A stretch of 6,727 nt of DNA from Candidatus Acidiferrales bacterium (GCA_030044295.1 JASHWB010000402.1:1-6727), one strand, 5' to 3'; shown: positions 1 to 6,727, counted from the first letter of the stretch. Numbers and translations: made by a program. Notes: generated by a model not told the origin, from the letters alone.

Positions 1-938
1 TCAGCACTCGACGAGGCGAGGGCCAAGTGAAGCTCGGCGGTACGTTTGCCGAGAAGGCCGATCAGATCGAGGTGCTCCCGGAATCGAGCGGAAGCTTCGA
101 CAGCACCCAAGTTCAAATCCGCGCAGGACGAAAAAGGCCGGCTCGATCCCGAATTCGGTTCTTCAATTGGATGATCGGGAGCGGCAAAAAGTGCCGCGAG
201 CGATTCCACAGTGAAGCGCCAAGCGTCACCGGGGTTCGGCACGAAGCGCTGCAGTATGCCCAGGGTCATGATCTTTGGTTCGTGCGACTCGTAGGTTAGG
301 GAGCCGCAGAGCGGAGGAACATTGTCGAAATGCGCCACGGAGGTAAGGAATCGGCCGATTTCCAAGTCGGGATGAATACCTTCTTCCAGGCGTCGAAAAA
401 TCTTAAGGATCAGGCGGTCTCCATACACGATCGAGGAATTGCTTTGTTCGCCTTTGAGGAGCCGAGGCTCCGGCGGCGAGATACTAACGCTTTCTTGCCC
501 GGCCAACATCGGTTCCGGAGCGGCTAGGAGGATTCCACCGTCTCCCGGAAAGGATCGTGAGCTTACGACCGCACGCAAGATGGCAACGAGAAATTCGCGA
601 TAGCCCAGGGCGTCGATCAGCGTCTGTTCGGATGCGCGACCAGCAGAAGGGAGGCGCAGGCAGACGGATTCTGGCGGGACAACATGATCGCCATGGGGCG
701 CGACGAGCGGAAGAACGTACATTTCGCCCGGTCCTTCACTGAATTCGACGAAAACCATCGCGATTAGAGCTAGGGAGTGTGGCAGCGGGACCGGAATCGC
801 ATCGGAAAGATGGACGGATTGAATGGGCCTGGCTTTTGACCGAAACCATCTTTGTTTCGGTAGGAACTCGGGCAACTGCGCGGCGATTGAAGTGCGGAGC
901 TTCTCTAGGAACTCGGCGTCGAGCTGCTGCAAGGCCAT
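1..938 (-). CDS. mak: Maltokinase, N-terminal 312 residues (partial, runs off the window)
   Basis: Maltokinase (Mak, also Pep2) uses ATP to convert maltose to alpha-maltose-1-phosphate, the GlgE donor. The frame is open from ATG 938 to the window edge with no stop; about 312 of a usual 450 or so residues are visible. The N-terminal cap domain carries LPKQRWFRSKAR (26-37), typical of this family. The first kinase lobe follows: SNSSIVYGDRLILKIFRRL (166-184), with Lys179 as the likely nucleotide-binding lysine, then HPDLEIGRFL (189-198), VPPLCGSL (207-214), LQRFVPNPGDAW (229-240) and LLGKRTAELHLALA (295-308). All are hallmark Mak segments. The catalytic HGDLH-type loop would lie beyond base 1 and cannot be checked. 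An AGGAG at 950-946, 7 bases upstream, fixes the start. An ATG at 943 is out of frame. The gene follows the membrane protein gene after 60 bases, completing the TreS-Mak-GlgE set with two foreign genes between treS and mak. Confidence 0.93.
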   Translation of the reverse strand, partial: MALQQLDAEFLEKLRTSIAAQLPEFLPKQRWFRSKARPIQSVHLSDAIPVPLPHSLALIAMVFVEFSEGPGEMYVLPLVAPHGDHVVPPESVCLRLPSAGRASEQTLIDALGYREFLVAILRAVVSSRSFPGDGGILLAAPEPMLAGQESVSISPPEPRLLKGEQSNSSIVYGDRLILKIFRRLEEGIHPDLEIGRFLTSVAHFDNVPPLCGSLTYESHEPKIMTLGILQRFVPNPGDAWRFTVESLAALFAAPDHPIEEPNSGSSRPFSSCADLNLGAVEASARFREHLDLIGLLGKRTAELHLALASSSA

Positions 939-945
939 TCCATCG

Positions 946-950
946 CTCCT
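946..950 (-). promoter_or_regulatory. Ribosome binding site of mak
   Basis: The minus strand reads AGGAG here, 7 bases before the ATG at 938. It is the clearest Shine-Dalgarno sequence in the window. It decides between this start and the out-of-frame ATG at 943, which it nearly touches. Confidence 0.75.
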
Positions 951-960
951 GCCCGACTAC

Positions 961-975
961 GAGGCGGTGCGCCTC
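961..975 (-). other. Short GC-rich hairpin in the gap before mak
   Basis: GAGGCG and CGCCTC form a perfect 6-base-pair stem around a 3-base loop, in the 60-base gap between the membrane protein gene and mak. It lies 10 bases upstream of the mak ribosome binding site. No run of T follows on the minus strand, so it is not a standard intrinsic terminator. It could be an RNA processing or stability element, or chance in GC-rich DNA. Confidence 0.35.
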
Positions 976-998
976 ACTTCCAGAATACTCCATGCGGC

Positions 999-1700
999 CT
1001 AGAGCGGAGAAAGTTCGTCGTCGCGCTCTCGTTCCTCGTGTAAAAAGTGGCGTTCCAAGAGCCGCGCGGCGAGGTGACGCCCGCCAAGGCCAAAGGCGAT
1101 GGCCAAACCGAGCATGATCGCCCCGAACACGATGGAGAAGGCGATTTCCATTGTTTCTTTACCGAGGCCGACTTGCTCGAGGGCCATGGACAGGGCGAGG
1201 AAGATGATCACGATCCGCACTGTGCCGCTGAGGACCCTCGGCGAGGAGAATCCCGCGTTAACCCCGGCAAGTAGCGCTGCGCGAGAGAAAAAGTTCGCGG
1301 CCAGGAGGCCGACGAAGAGGATCAAGAAAGCGACGAAGATTTGCGGGAGCAGGGCTATGAGATCGGCGATCTGTTGCTGCAAGCTGCCTATCCCGAGGAA
1401 GCTGATGCCAACAATGACAAAGCCGAGCCAGATAACCCAGAAAACGGCCCGGCTAAGGAGATCGGTCATCGTTGGCAGTTCGGCTCGGCGCAGGAGGCGA
1501 GAGGCGCCTGCGTCCTCGGACATTTTTTCGACGTTTGTTACGCGCAGAATTCCGCGGAGAATAATTTTCAGCAGGTACGCTACCAGCCAGCCGATCAGAA
1601 TCACCACCAGCATCAAGAGGAAATGCGGAAGGAACTCGGCCAGCATACGCGTCAAGTTCTCGTGGGCCTGTTGAAACGCGTGAACGATCATTTCTTTCAT
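999..1700 (-). CDS. Small integral membrane protein with MscS-type conserved TM helices, no MscS beta domain
   Basis: The 233-residue protein is strongly hydrophobic, with about five predicted membrane helices (roughly 23-47, 84-105, 116-138, 158-175 and 184-205). A polar, charged loop (about 53-82) separates helices one and two. After the last helix it carries IAFGLGGRHLAARLLE (201-216), which resembles the glycine-rich end of the pore region in MscS-family channels. It then stops after a short charged tail (HEERERDDELSPL), so the cytoplasmic beta and alpha/beta domains of true MscS are missing. This fits proteins carrying the conserved TM-helix domain associated with MscS (PF05552-like). 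Channel activity is not shown; a tension- or osmosensing or scaffolding role is inference. The frame is open upstream to 1844, but ATG 1700 is preferred because it has a TAGGTG ribosome-binding-like site 5 bases upstream and does not overlap the glycosyltransferase gene, which ends 7 bases before it. The stop is TAG at 1001-999. Confidence 0.85.
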   Translation of the reverse strand: MKEMIVHAFQQAHENLTRMLAEFLPHFLLMLVVILIGWLVAYLLKIILRGILRVTNVEKMSEDAGASRLLRRAELPTMTDLLSRAVFWVIWLGFVIVGISFLGIGSLQQQIADLIALLPQIFVAFLILFVGLLAANFFSRAALLAGVNAGFSSPRVLSGTVRIVIIFLALSMALEQVGLGKETMEIAFSIVFGAIMLGLAIAFGLGGRHLAARLLERHFLHEERERDDELSPL

Positions 1701-1704
1701 AAGG

Positions 1705-1710
1705 CACCTA
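1705..1710 (-). promoter_or_regulatory. Ribosome binding site of the membrane protein gene
   Basis: The minus strand reads TAGGTG, 4 to 5 bases before the ATG at 1700. It overlaps the TAG stop codon of the upstream glycosyltransferase-like gene, an arrangement that suggests translational coupling of the two genes. Confidence 0.5.
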
Positions 1711-2973
1711 ACCTTTCGTGCTCCATCGCTCGATGAAGAAGCTCCTCTGACGCCCGAATTCCTGGCAGAGATCTTCGAGATCGGCTTCCATCGTTTCGAA
1801 GTCATCGGAGCGATGCACGGTAAGAAAAGAGTGAACCCGCCCACGGTAGATGGGAACTAGCGCCTGGACCAAATGGCCGCGATTGATCACAGAACGGTGA
1901 TACGCGGCGGCAAATTCATAGACGGCGCGTACCCACAAAGCATTCCTGAACCGGAACGCGCCTTCGTCGAGTGCGGCCAGCCGAACGAGTTCGGCGTGGG
2001 TATCGGAATCAAGAATCGACGCCAGAATGTCGGACAGTTCAGCGATGCCGGTACGATAGAGCTGAAACAGTTTCTTTCGGTCACCCCGAACGGGTTCGTT
2101 GGTGAGCTGGTGATCTGGGCCGATCGTCTTCAGAGGCTCCGGGTCGCGGCCTCGAATCCAGTACTGCTCCGTCAATTCGAGGCATCCGAAGAATCCGGCG
2201 ACCGCTTCGCGGATTATGTCCACAACAGCGACGGACGAGGCTCGCAGCTTTGGCCCGAGAAACGTTTGGCAACACGTGAACGAGTCGGACATGGCTGTGA
2301 CCGCCATCCAGGTTTCGGGCGCGGATTGGACTGCTTCGCGTTCCCATTCGCCGCGGTTGATGCACTCCGAAGCGAACCGGGCAGAGAAACCGAGCTCGCT
2401 GGCTCTCAATTCCCGCATTGGTCTGCCGAAGACGGCGCGGCTAAAAGGGTAGAGGAGGTTCCGGGTGAGCAAGCCGTCGAAACGATGGCGAGCGTAGAGT
2501 GGCGCGACGAAGTCGCAATTGTCGCGGAAGACCGGGTTCAGCAGAGAATCAATCCATGCAGAGCTGGCCGTGCCAGCGGCTCCGGAGATAATCGCGGACG
2601 CTTTCGCGTGGAGTAGATCGGCAGCGGCCAACATGGTGCGCACCATTGCTGAGTCTCCCGCGGCGCCTTCCGTCCTGGCAGTGATCCAACGCAGCGTGCG
2701 AAGGGACTCGAAACCATTGACGCCGAGCAAGCTGGCGTCGCGAACGGCTTGCTGCGTACCATCGCGCGATCCTGCGTCTATATTTATCAGCACGGTGCGC
2801 TGGCGGCGGAAGTTGCGCAGGAGAGATTCTTCCGCGGCGCGGACAACGTTGCCAATGGTCCTGCAGTTATTTCGGGAAGAAATTGCAACCAGCACGTCAA
2901 CTTCCCCGACGCTGACGAGCTGGCGAATGAAGTCGTCAGAAAGGAGGGTTTCCTCGCTCAATCCTCGCTCCAC
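1708..2973 (-). CDS. GT-A/GT2-like glycosyltransferase homologue, probably lacking the DXD motif
   Basis: This 421-residue soluble protein looks like a GT-A fold glycosyltransferase. It has a Rossmann-type opening strand (DVLVAISSRNNCRTIGNVVR, 26-45), a nucleotide-sugar-pocket-like NIDAGSRDGT (64-73), a central DFVAPLYARHRFDG stretch (154-167), and an alpha-helical C-terminal part (about 300-420). From memory, it resembles bacterial GT2-like proteins related to glucosylglycerate/mannosylglycerate synthases. In those relatives an acidic DSDLRSI-type motif precedes the PEWI segment; here the matching place reads ISGAAGTAS (129-137) before SAWIDSLL. An expected GGDFGFS is ASELGFS (191-197), and an expected GIDIWM is APETWM (218-223). 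The protein may therefore be catalytically dead or bind a different ligand; its substrate cannot be given. The GTG at 2973 is the earliest usable start because an in-frame TAG sits at 2979-2977; TTG at 2961 is an alternative. It lies 53 bases after treS and 7 bases before the membrane protein gene. Confidence 0.8.
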   Translation of the reverse strand: MERGLSEETLLSDDFIRQLVSVGEVDVLVAISSRNNCRTIGNVVRAAEESLLRNFRRQRTVLINIDAGSRDGTQQAVRDASLLGVNGFESLRTLRWITARTEGAAGDSAMVRTMLAAADLLHAKASAIISGAAGTASSAWIDSLLNPVFRDNCDFVAPLYARHRFDGLLTRNLLYPFSRAVFGRPMRELRASELGFSARFASECINRGEWEREAVQSAPETWMAVTAMSDSFTCCQTFLGPKLRASSVAVVDIIREAVAGFFGCLELTEQYWIRGRDPEPLKTIGPDHQLTNEPVRGDRKKLFQLYRTGIAELSDILASILDSDTHAELVRLAALDEGAFRFRNALWVRAVYEFAAAYHRSVINRGHLVQALVPIYRGRVHSFLTVHRSDDFETMEADLEDLCQEFGRQRSFFIERWSTKG

Positions 2974-3013
2974 GGGCTACGCTGTTCCGGTCGCCGATGA
3001 CACGCGCCTAAAG

Positions 3014-3020
3014 CTTCCTT
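3014..3020 (-). promoter_or_regulatory. Shine-Dalgarno-like AAGGAAG between treS and the glycosyltransferase-like gene
   Basis: The minus strand reads AAGGAAG, with 10 bases between it and a GTG at 3003-3001 that is in frame with the glycosyltransferase-like gene. That frame meets TAG at 2979-2977, so translation starting there would make only 8 residues. The site is 40 bases from the annotated GTG at 2973, too far to serve it directly. It may be a relic of an earlier start or may drive a tiny leader peptide. Confidence 0.4.
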
Positions 3021-3026
3021 TTATAA

Positions 3027-4667
3027 TCAAATTCTCCGCAGCCGGAACCAATAAAATTGGTAAGGTCCCATCGTGAGCAGATAGGGCAGATCGCCAATGC
3101 GCGGGAAAATCGTTTTGCCCGACATTTCGATCGGAATAGAACCTTTGTATTTCCGGAGATTAAGCTCAACCGCCTGCGATGTGCTCGAGAGATTGTTTAC
3201 CGCCAGGACGCGCTCGTTGCCGACCTCCCGGACGTAGGCGAGCACGCGATGGTTGGGCGGATCGAGAAATTCAATGCTGCCGCGGCTGAACGCCTGGGTC
3301 GATTTGCGAACTTGGATCAGTCGCCTCATCCAGGAAAGCAGAGAATGTTCCGAACGCTTCTGCGAATCCACATTCACGGCCTGATACCCATACACGGGGT
3401 TGGAGATAAGCGGCGCGTACAGCTGTTCGGGATCGGCTTCGGAGAAGCCGGCGTTCCAATGGCCATCCCACTGCATCGGAGTGCGAACGCCATTGCGGTC
3501 GCCGATGTAAACATTATCGCCCATTCCGATTTCGTCTCCGTAGTAGATCACGGGGGTGCCAGGAAGGGACATAAGCATTCCGTTGAGCAGCTCGATGCGC
3601 CTGCGGTCGTTGTCCATTAGCGGGGCGAGGCGTCGGCGAATGCCGAGATTGATGCGCATGGTTTTATCGCGCGCGTATTCGTCATACATGTAATCGCGTT
3701 CGATGTCCGTGACCATTTCGAGCGTCAGCTCATCATGATTGCGCAAGAAGATGCACCATTGGCAATTTGTGGGAATTGCGGGGGTGCGTTGCAAAATTTC
3801 GATGACCGGCTTGCGATCCTCCAGTTTTACAGCCATGAACATGCGGGGCATCAGCGGAAAATGGAAGGCCATGTGAAATTCATCGCCATGTCCGAAGTAG
3901 GCGCAGACATCCGCAGGCCACTGATTTGCTTCGGCGAGCAGCATTTTTCCGGGGAATGACTCATCCAGGCGGCGCCGAAAGTCGTGGATGATATCGTGCG
4001 TTTCGGGCAAATTCTCGCAGGACGTGCCATCCCGCTCGACGAGGTAGGGAACGGCGTCCAAACGAAACCCGTCGATGTCGAGTTCGAGCCAAAATTTCAT
4101 CACATTCCACATCGCCTCGCGCACTTCCGGATTGTCGTAGTTCAAATCGGGCTGATGGCTGAAGAAGCGGTGCCAGTAATACGCCTTCGAGACTGGATCC
4201 CACGCCCAATTGGAGAGTTCCGTATCAACAAAAATGATGCGCGCGTCTCGATAGAGTTCGTCGGTGTCGCTCCACACGTACCAGTTTCGGCGCGGATTAT
4301 CGCGAGAGCTTCGCGCTTCCTGAAACCACGGGTGCTGGTCTGATGTGTGGTTGAGAACCATTTCGATGATGACGCGAATGCCCCGCTCGTGGGCGGCGTC
4401 GAGAAATGCCTTGAAATCGTCGAGCGTGCCGTAGCTTTTGTGGACGGCGCAATAGTCGGCGATGTCGTAGCCGTCGTCGCGCAATGGCGAGGGATAGAAC
4501 GGAAGCAGCCACACGGACGTGACGCCTAGTTCCTGAAGATAATCGAGCTTATGTTGAAGGCCGCGGAAATCGCCGATGCCGTCGCCGTTGCTGTCGAAAA
4601 AAGTGCGGACGTGCAGCTGGTAGATGAGAGAGTCCTTGTACCACTCGGTTTGCACGGGCACGGTCAC
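3027..4667 (-). CDS. treS: Trehalose synthase TreS (maltose alpha-D-glucosyltransferase, GH13_16)
   Basis: The enzyme reversibly isomerises trehalose and maltose by an intramolecular glucosyl transfer, and here would feed maltose to maltokinase. From the GTG at 4667 the protein has 546 residues, full length for a stand-alone TreS. It opens with the canonical WYKDSLIYQLHVRTFFDSNG (9-28). The GH13 nucleophile is Asp204 (GFRLDAVPYL), the acid/base is Glu246 (LLAEANQWP), and the transition-state residue is Asp312 (RNHDELT). GDEFHMAFHFPLMPR (261-275) and YYGDEIGMGDN (375-385) are TreS hallmarks. The C-terminal beta domain ends with the typical GDLPYLLTMGPYQFYWF. An open frame continues upstream to 4964, but those residues overlap glgE and look nothing like TreS. 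GAAGG at 4685-4681 supports the GTG at 4667, with a rather long 13-base spacing; the GTGs at 4661 and 4655 are alternatives. There is no fused maltokinase domain, unlike the TreS-Mak fusions of many bacteria. Confidence 0.96.
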   Translation of the reverse strand: MTVPVQTEWYKDSLIYQLHVRTFFDSNGDGIGDFRGLQHKLDYLQELGVTSVWLLPFYPSPLRDDGYDIADYCAVHKSYGTLDDFKAFLDAAHERGIRVIIEMVLNHTSDQHPWFQEARSSRDNPRRNWYVWSDTDELYRDARIIFVDTELSNWAWDPVSKAYYWHRFFSHQPDLNYDNPEVREAMWNVMKFWLELDIDGFRLDAVPYLVERDGTSCENLPETHDIIHDFRRRLDESFPGKMLLAEANQWPADVCAYFGHGDEFHMAFHFPLMPRMFMAVKLEDRKPVIEILQRTPAIPTNCQWCIFLRNHDELTLEMVTDIERDYMYDEYARDKTMRINLGIRRRLAPLMDNDRRRIELLNGMLMSLPGTPVIYYGDEIGMGDNVYIGDRNGVRTPMQWDGHWNAGFSEADPEQLYAPLISNPVYGYQAVNVDSQKRSEHSLLSWMRRLIQVRKSTQAFSRGSIEFLDPPNHRVLAYVREVGNERVLAVNNLSSTSQAVELNLRKYKGSIPIEMSGKTIFPRIGDLPYLLTMGPYQFYWFRLRRI

Positions 4668-4683
4668 AGGCGAATCGCAGCCT

Positions 4684-6705
4684 TCACAGGAAATAGTCGA
4701 AATCGTGCTCGGAGCGCACGCGCCGCCGCAGGCGGAAAATGTGCGCGGGCATCCGCTGTGGATCGAGCTCCACGTAATTGCGCTCGCCATGCCAGAGATA
4801 GCGGGCTTCGGTGACCAGATCGTGCATTTGATATTCCTGGCGACCATCGAGCTGGAAATAATCCAGCGGAAGCTCCAGCCACCCGGATTGGCGGTGATGA
4901 GGGTCGAGGTTGACCACGACGACGATCGAGTTCGACCGGTCCTCGCTGACTTTGCTGAAAGCAATGATCTGATCGTTGTCTACTGGATGAAAGCGAATAC
5001 TTGCGTCGCTCTGCAAGGCTACATTTTCCTTGCGGATCGCGTTGATTCTGGCGATCAGGTCTTTCAGGCTGTCGGTGCGACGGATGTCCCAGGCGCGAAT
5101 CTGGTATTTCTCTGAGTCCAGATATTCCTCGCCGCCGGAATGCAGCGCGCGATTTTCGAACAATTCGAAAGCAGGCCCATAGATACCGTAGCTCGCTCCG
5201 AGAGTTGCAGCGAGACATAAACGGATCACAAATGCCGGGCGACCGCCGTATTGGAGGTACTCGGTGAGGATATCGGGAGTATTTGGCCAGAGATTTGGCC
5301 GGAAAAATTCGCGCACTTCCGTCTGTGCGAGCTCGCGAAAGTACTCCGTCAAATCCCATTTCGTGTTGCGCCATGCGAAATACGTATAAGACTGCGTGAA
5401 CCCGGCCTTCGCCAGCCGGTACATCACCTTCGGGCGTGTAAACGCCTCGGCTAGAAAGATTACTTCGGGATATTCGCCGCGCACTTCGGCTATCAGCCAT
5501 TCCCAGAAAGCGAAAGGCTTCGTGTGCGGGTTATCCACCCGAAAAATCCGGATCCCCTGCCGAAGCCAGTATAGCGCAATGCTCTTGAGCTCTTCACAGA
5601 GCGTCTGGGCGTGCTCGTTGTCGAAATCGAGAGGATAGATGTCCTGGTATTTCTTGGGCGGATTTTCAGCGTATTGAACGGATCCGTCCGGACGAATGCG
5701 AAACCATTCCGGATGCTCTCGAACGTAAGGATGATCGGGAGCGCACTGGAAAGCGAGATCGATCGCAACTTCAAGTCCCCGTTTCTCAGCCTCCGCCAGC
5801 AAGCTCTTGAAATCGTCCAGAGTCCCCAGCTGAGAATGGATGGACTTGTGCCCGCCGAGCGAGGAGCCAATGGCCCATGGACTGCCCACATCTTCGGGTA
5901 AACGCTCGCTCGAATTATTTTTGCCTTTGCGTTCAACTTCGCCGATGGGATGGATGGGCGGCAGATACAGAACGTCGAAACCCATTTCGGAAACGTAGTC
6001 GAGGCGGTCAATGCAGCTCTGAAATGTGCCGTGCCGCGTAGCGTCATTCGTGCACGAGCGCGGAAACATTTCATACCATGCGCCAACCCGGGCGCGCTTG
6101 CGATCAACTTCGACCGCCAATTCGCGTTCGTAAAGAGTTGCTGCCGCAAGGTCCGGACATCGACCCATTACAAGCGCGAGCTCTTCGTCGGAGGCAATTT
6201 CAAACGCCTTTTCCGGGCCGCTTTTATGCAATTCACGGAGCTGCCGCGCGGATTCATGAAGGCGGTCAGCAGTTTCGCCTGATCCCGCGCGGATGGCGGC
6301 CTGCGCGATCAGTTCCGCGCCGGCTAGGTATTCAAGAGACAGATCTTGATTGGCGTCTTTCCGCTTTTTGAGGTCTCGTAGCCAGGATTTGAAAGCGTCC
6401 GGCCAGGCCTGGACCGTATAGATGTGGCGTTCCTGGCGTGAAATCCGGAATTCGCCCAGCCACGAGTCATTACCCAATTCGTGCATCGGACTGGTCGACC
6501 ACTCTGGCTGGCTTTGGGCGCGGTACAAAACCCGGGCGGCCAGAAGATCGTGGCCATCGGCGAAAATATCGGCAGTTACCTCGACTCTTTCTCCAGGAGT
6601 GCGCTTGATTGGAACTCGTCCGGCGTCAATCTCCGGATGGACATTTTCGATGACCACTCGCCGGATAGGAAACTGAATCGAGCGCACGTCGTTAACAAGA
6701 ACCAT
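4684..6705 (-). CDS. glgE: GlgE, alpha-1,4-glucan:maltose-1-phosphate maltosyltransferase (GH13_3)
   Basis: This cytoplasmic enzyme transfers maltosyl units from alpha-maltose-1-phosphate to the non-reducing end of alpha-1,4-glucans. The 673 residues match the family's usual length. The N-terminal beta-sandwich domain (about 15-115) includes the family-typical run around VVIENVHPEIDAGR, followed by a helical insert (about 120-200). The GH13 barrel starts near GAWYEMFPRS (208-217). The nucleophile is Asp391 in FRVDNPHTKP, the acid/base is Glu420 in FLAEAFTRP, and the third acidic residue is Asp478 in NTPDIL; these lie close to D394, E423 and D480 of Streptomyces coelicolor GlgE. The SPWAIGS and NPPKKYQDIYP motifs (275-281, 348-358) are also typical. 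The ATG at 6705 follows a GGAAGGG at 6714-6708 with rather short spacing. Only 22 upstream bases are visible and they hold no in-frame stop, so a slightly longer N-terminus cannot be excluded. It is the first visible gene of the run, with treS 16 bases downstream. Confidence 0.96.
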   Translation of the reverse strand: MVLVNDVRSIQFPIRRVVIENVHPEIDAGRVPIKRTPGERVEVTADIFADGHDLLAARVLYRAQSQPEWSTSPMHELGNDSWLGEFRISRQERHIYTVQAWPDAFKSWLRDLKKRKDANQDLSLEYLAGAELIAQAAIRAGSGETADRLHESARQLRELHKSGPEKAFEIASDEELALVMGRCPDLAAATLYERELAVEVDRKRARVGAWYEMFPRSCTNDATRHGTFQSCIDRLDYVSEMGFDVLYLPPIHPIGEVERKGKNNSSERLPEDVGSPWAIGSSLGGHKSIHSQLGTLDDFKSLLAEAEKRGLEVAIDLAFQCAPDHPYVREHPEWFRIRPDGSVQYAENPPKKYQDIYPLDFDNEHAQTLCEELKSIALYWLRQGIRIFRVDNPHTKPFAFWEWLIAEVRGEYPEVIFLAEAFTRPKVMYRLAKAGFTQSYTYFAWRNTKWDLTEYFRELAQTEVREFFRPNLWPNTPDILTEYLQYGGRPAFVIRLCLAATLGASYGIYGPAFELFENRALHSGGEEYLDSEKYQIRAWDIRRTDSLKDLIARINAIRKENVALQSDASIRFHPVDNDQIIAFSKVSEDRSNSIVVVVNLDPHHRQSGWLELPLDYFQLDGRQEYQMHDLVTEARYLWHGERNYVELDPQRMPAHIFRLRRRVRSEHDFDYFL

Positions 6706-6727
6706 GGCCCTTCCATGATAGCCCGCA

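Noticed and set aside
467..480. Inverted repeat GGAGCC/GGCTCC
   Set aside because: It lies inside the conserved mak coding region, has a 2-base spacer too tight for a stable loop, and is explained by Pro/Glu/Arg/Leu codons.
736..993. Minus-strand open frame of 85 codons
   Set aside because: It overlaps the start of mak in a different frame and shows no family motif, while the mak frame shows many.
1099..1674. Plus-strand open frame of 191 codons
   Set aside because: It is antisense to the membrane protein gene, with an Arg/Lys/Thr/Ser/Ile-rich composition produced by reading hydrophobic codons on the other strand; no protein family is recognisable.
1701..1844. N-terminal extension of the membrane protein by 48 codons
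   Set aside because: It overlaps the end of the glycosyltransferase-like gene, and the ATG at 1700 has its own ribosome-binding-like site and gives a clean hydrophobic start.
1873..2616. Plus-strand open frame of 247 codons
   Set aside because: It is fully antisense to the glycosyltransferase-like gene, has no recognisable domain, and is the kind of long shadow frame expected in GC-rich coding DNA.
2519..3076. Plus-strand open frame of 185 codons
   Set aside because: It is antisense to the glycosyltransferase-like gene and the treS end, rich in Arg and Ser, with no motif; a shadow.
4668..4964. N-terminal extension of treS by 99 codons
   Set aside because: The extra residues lie within the glgE coding region, have no TreS similarity, and TreS normally begins a few residues before the WYKD motif.
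4664..5500. Minus-strand open frame of 278 codons inside glgE
   Set aside because: It overlaps a well-conserved part of glgE in another frame and has the Arg/Ser-rich composition of an out-of-frame reading.
5493..6149. Minus-strand open frame of 218 codons inside glgE
   Set aside because: It is a frame-shifted reading of the GlgE barrel region; the glgE frame itself is intact and conserved.

Overview
The window holds five genes, all on the minus strand and closely spaced, that read as one operon. Transcription runs from high to low coordinates: glgE (6705-4684), treS (4667-3027), a glycosyltransferase-like gene (2973-1708), a small MscS-like membrane protein gene (1700-999), and the N-terminal two thirds of a maltokinase gene (938 to beyond base 1). 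Gaps between genes are 16, 53, 7 and 60 bases. The plus-strand reading frames are antisense shadows. No RNA gene, mobile element, CRISPR array or long repeat was seen.

Three of the genes form the GlgE pathway, which turns trehalose into alpha-1,4-glucan. TreS isomerises trehalose to maltose, maltokinase (Mak/Pep2) phosphorylates maltose with ATP to alpha-maltose-1-phosphate, and GlgE transfers the maltosyl unit to a growing alpha-glucan. The branching enzyme GlgB, normally the fourth partner, is not in the window and could lie beyond base 1. TreS and GlgE keep their GH13 catalytic residues and look fully functional. The Mak fragment keeps its N-terminal cap and first kinase-lobe motifs; its catalytic loop lies outside the window.

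The unusual part is the middle. Between treS and mak sit two genes outside the known pathway. One is a 421-residue GT-A/GT2-like protein, apparently related to glucosylglycerate/mannosylglycerate synthase-like enzymes, in which the expected metal-binding DXD region and other conserved pocket motifs are replaced. The other is a 233-residue, roughly five-helix protein that ends just after an MscS-like glycine-rich motif and lacks the cytoplasmic MscS domain. Their 7-base spacing suggests coupled expression. A link between trehalose/glucan turnover, osmotic or membrane-tension sensing and a possible pseudo-glycosyltransferase is a hypothesis only.

The organism is a bacterium with moderately high GC. 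The separate glgE, treS and mak genes and the style of the proteins would suit Acidobacteriota or a similar soil phylum, but this is inferred from general resemblance and not established by the sequence.
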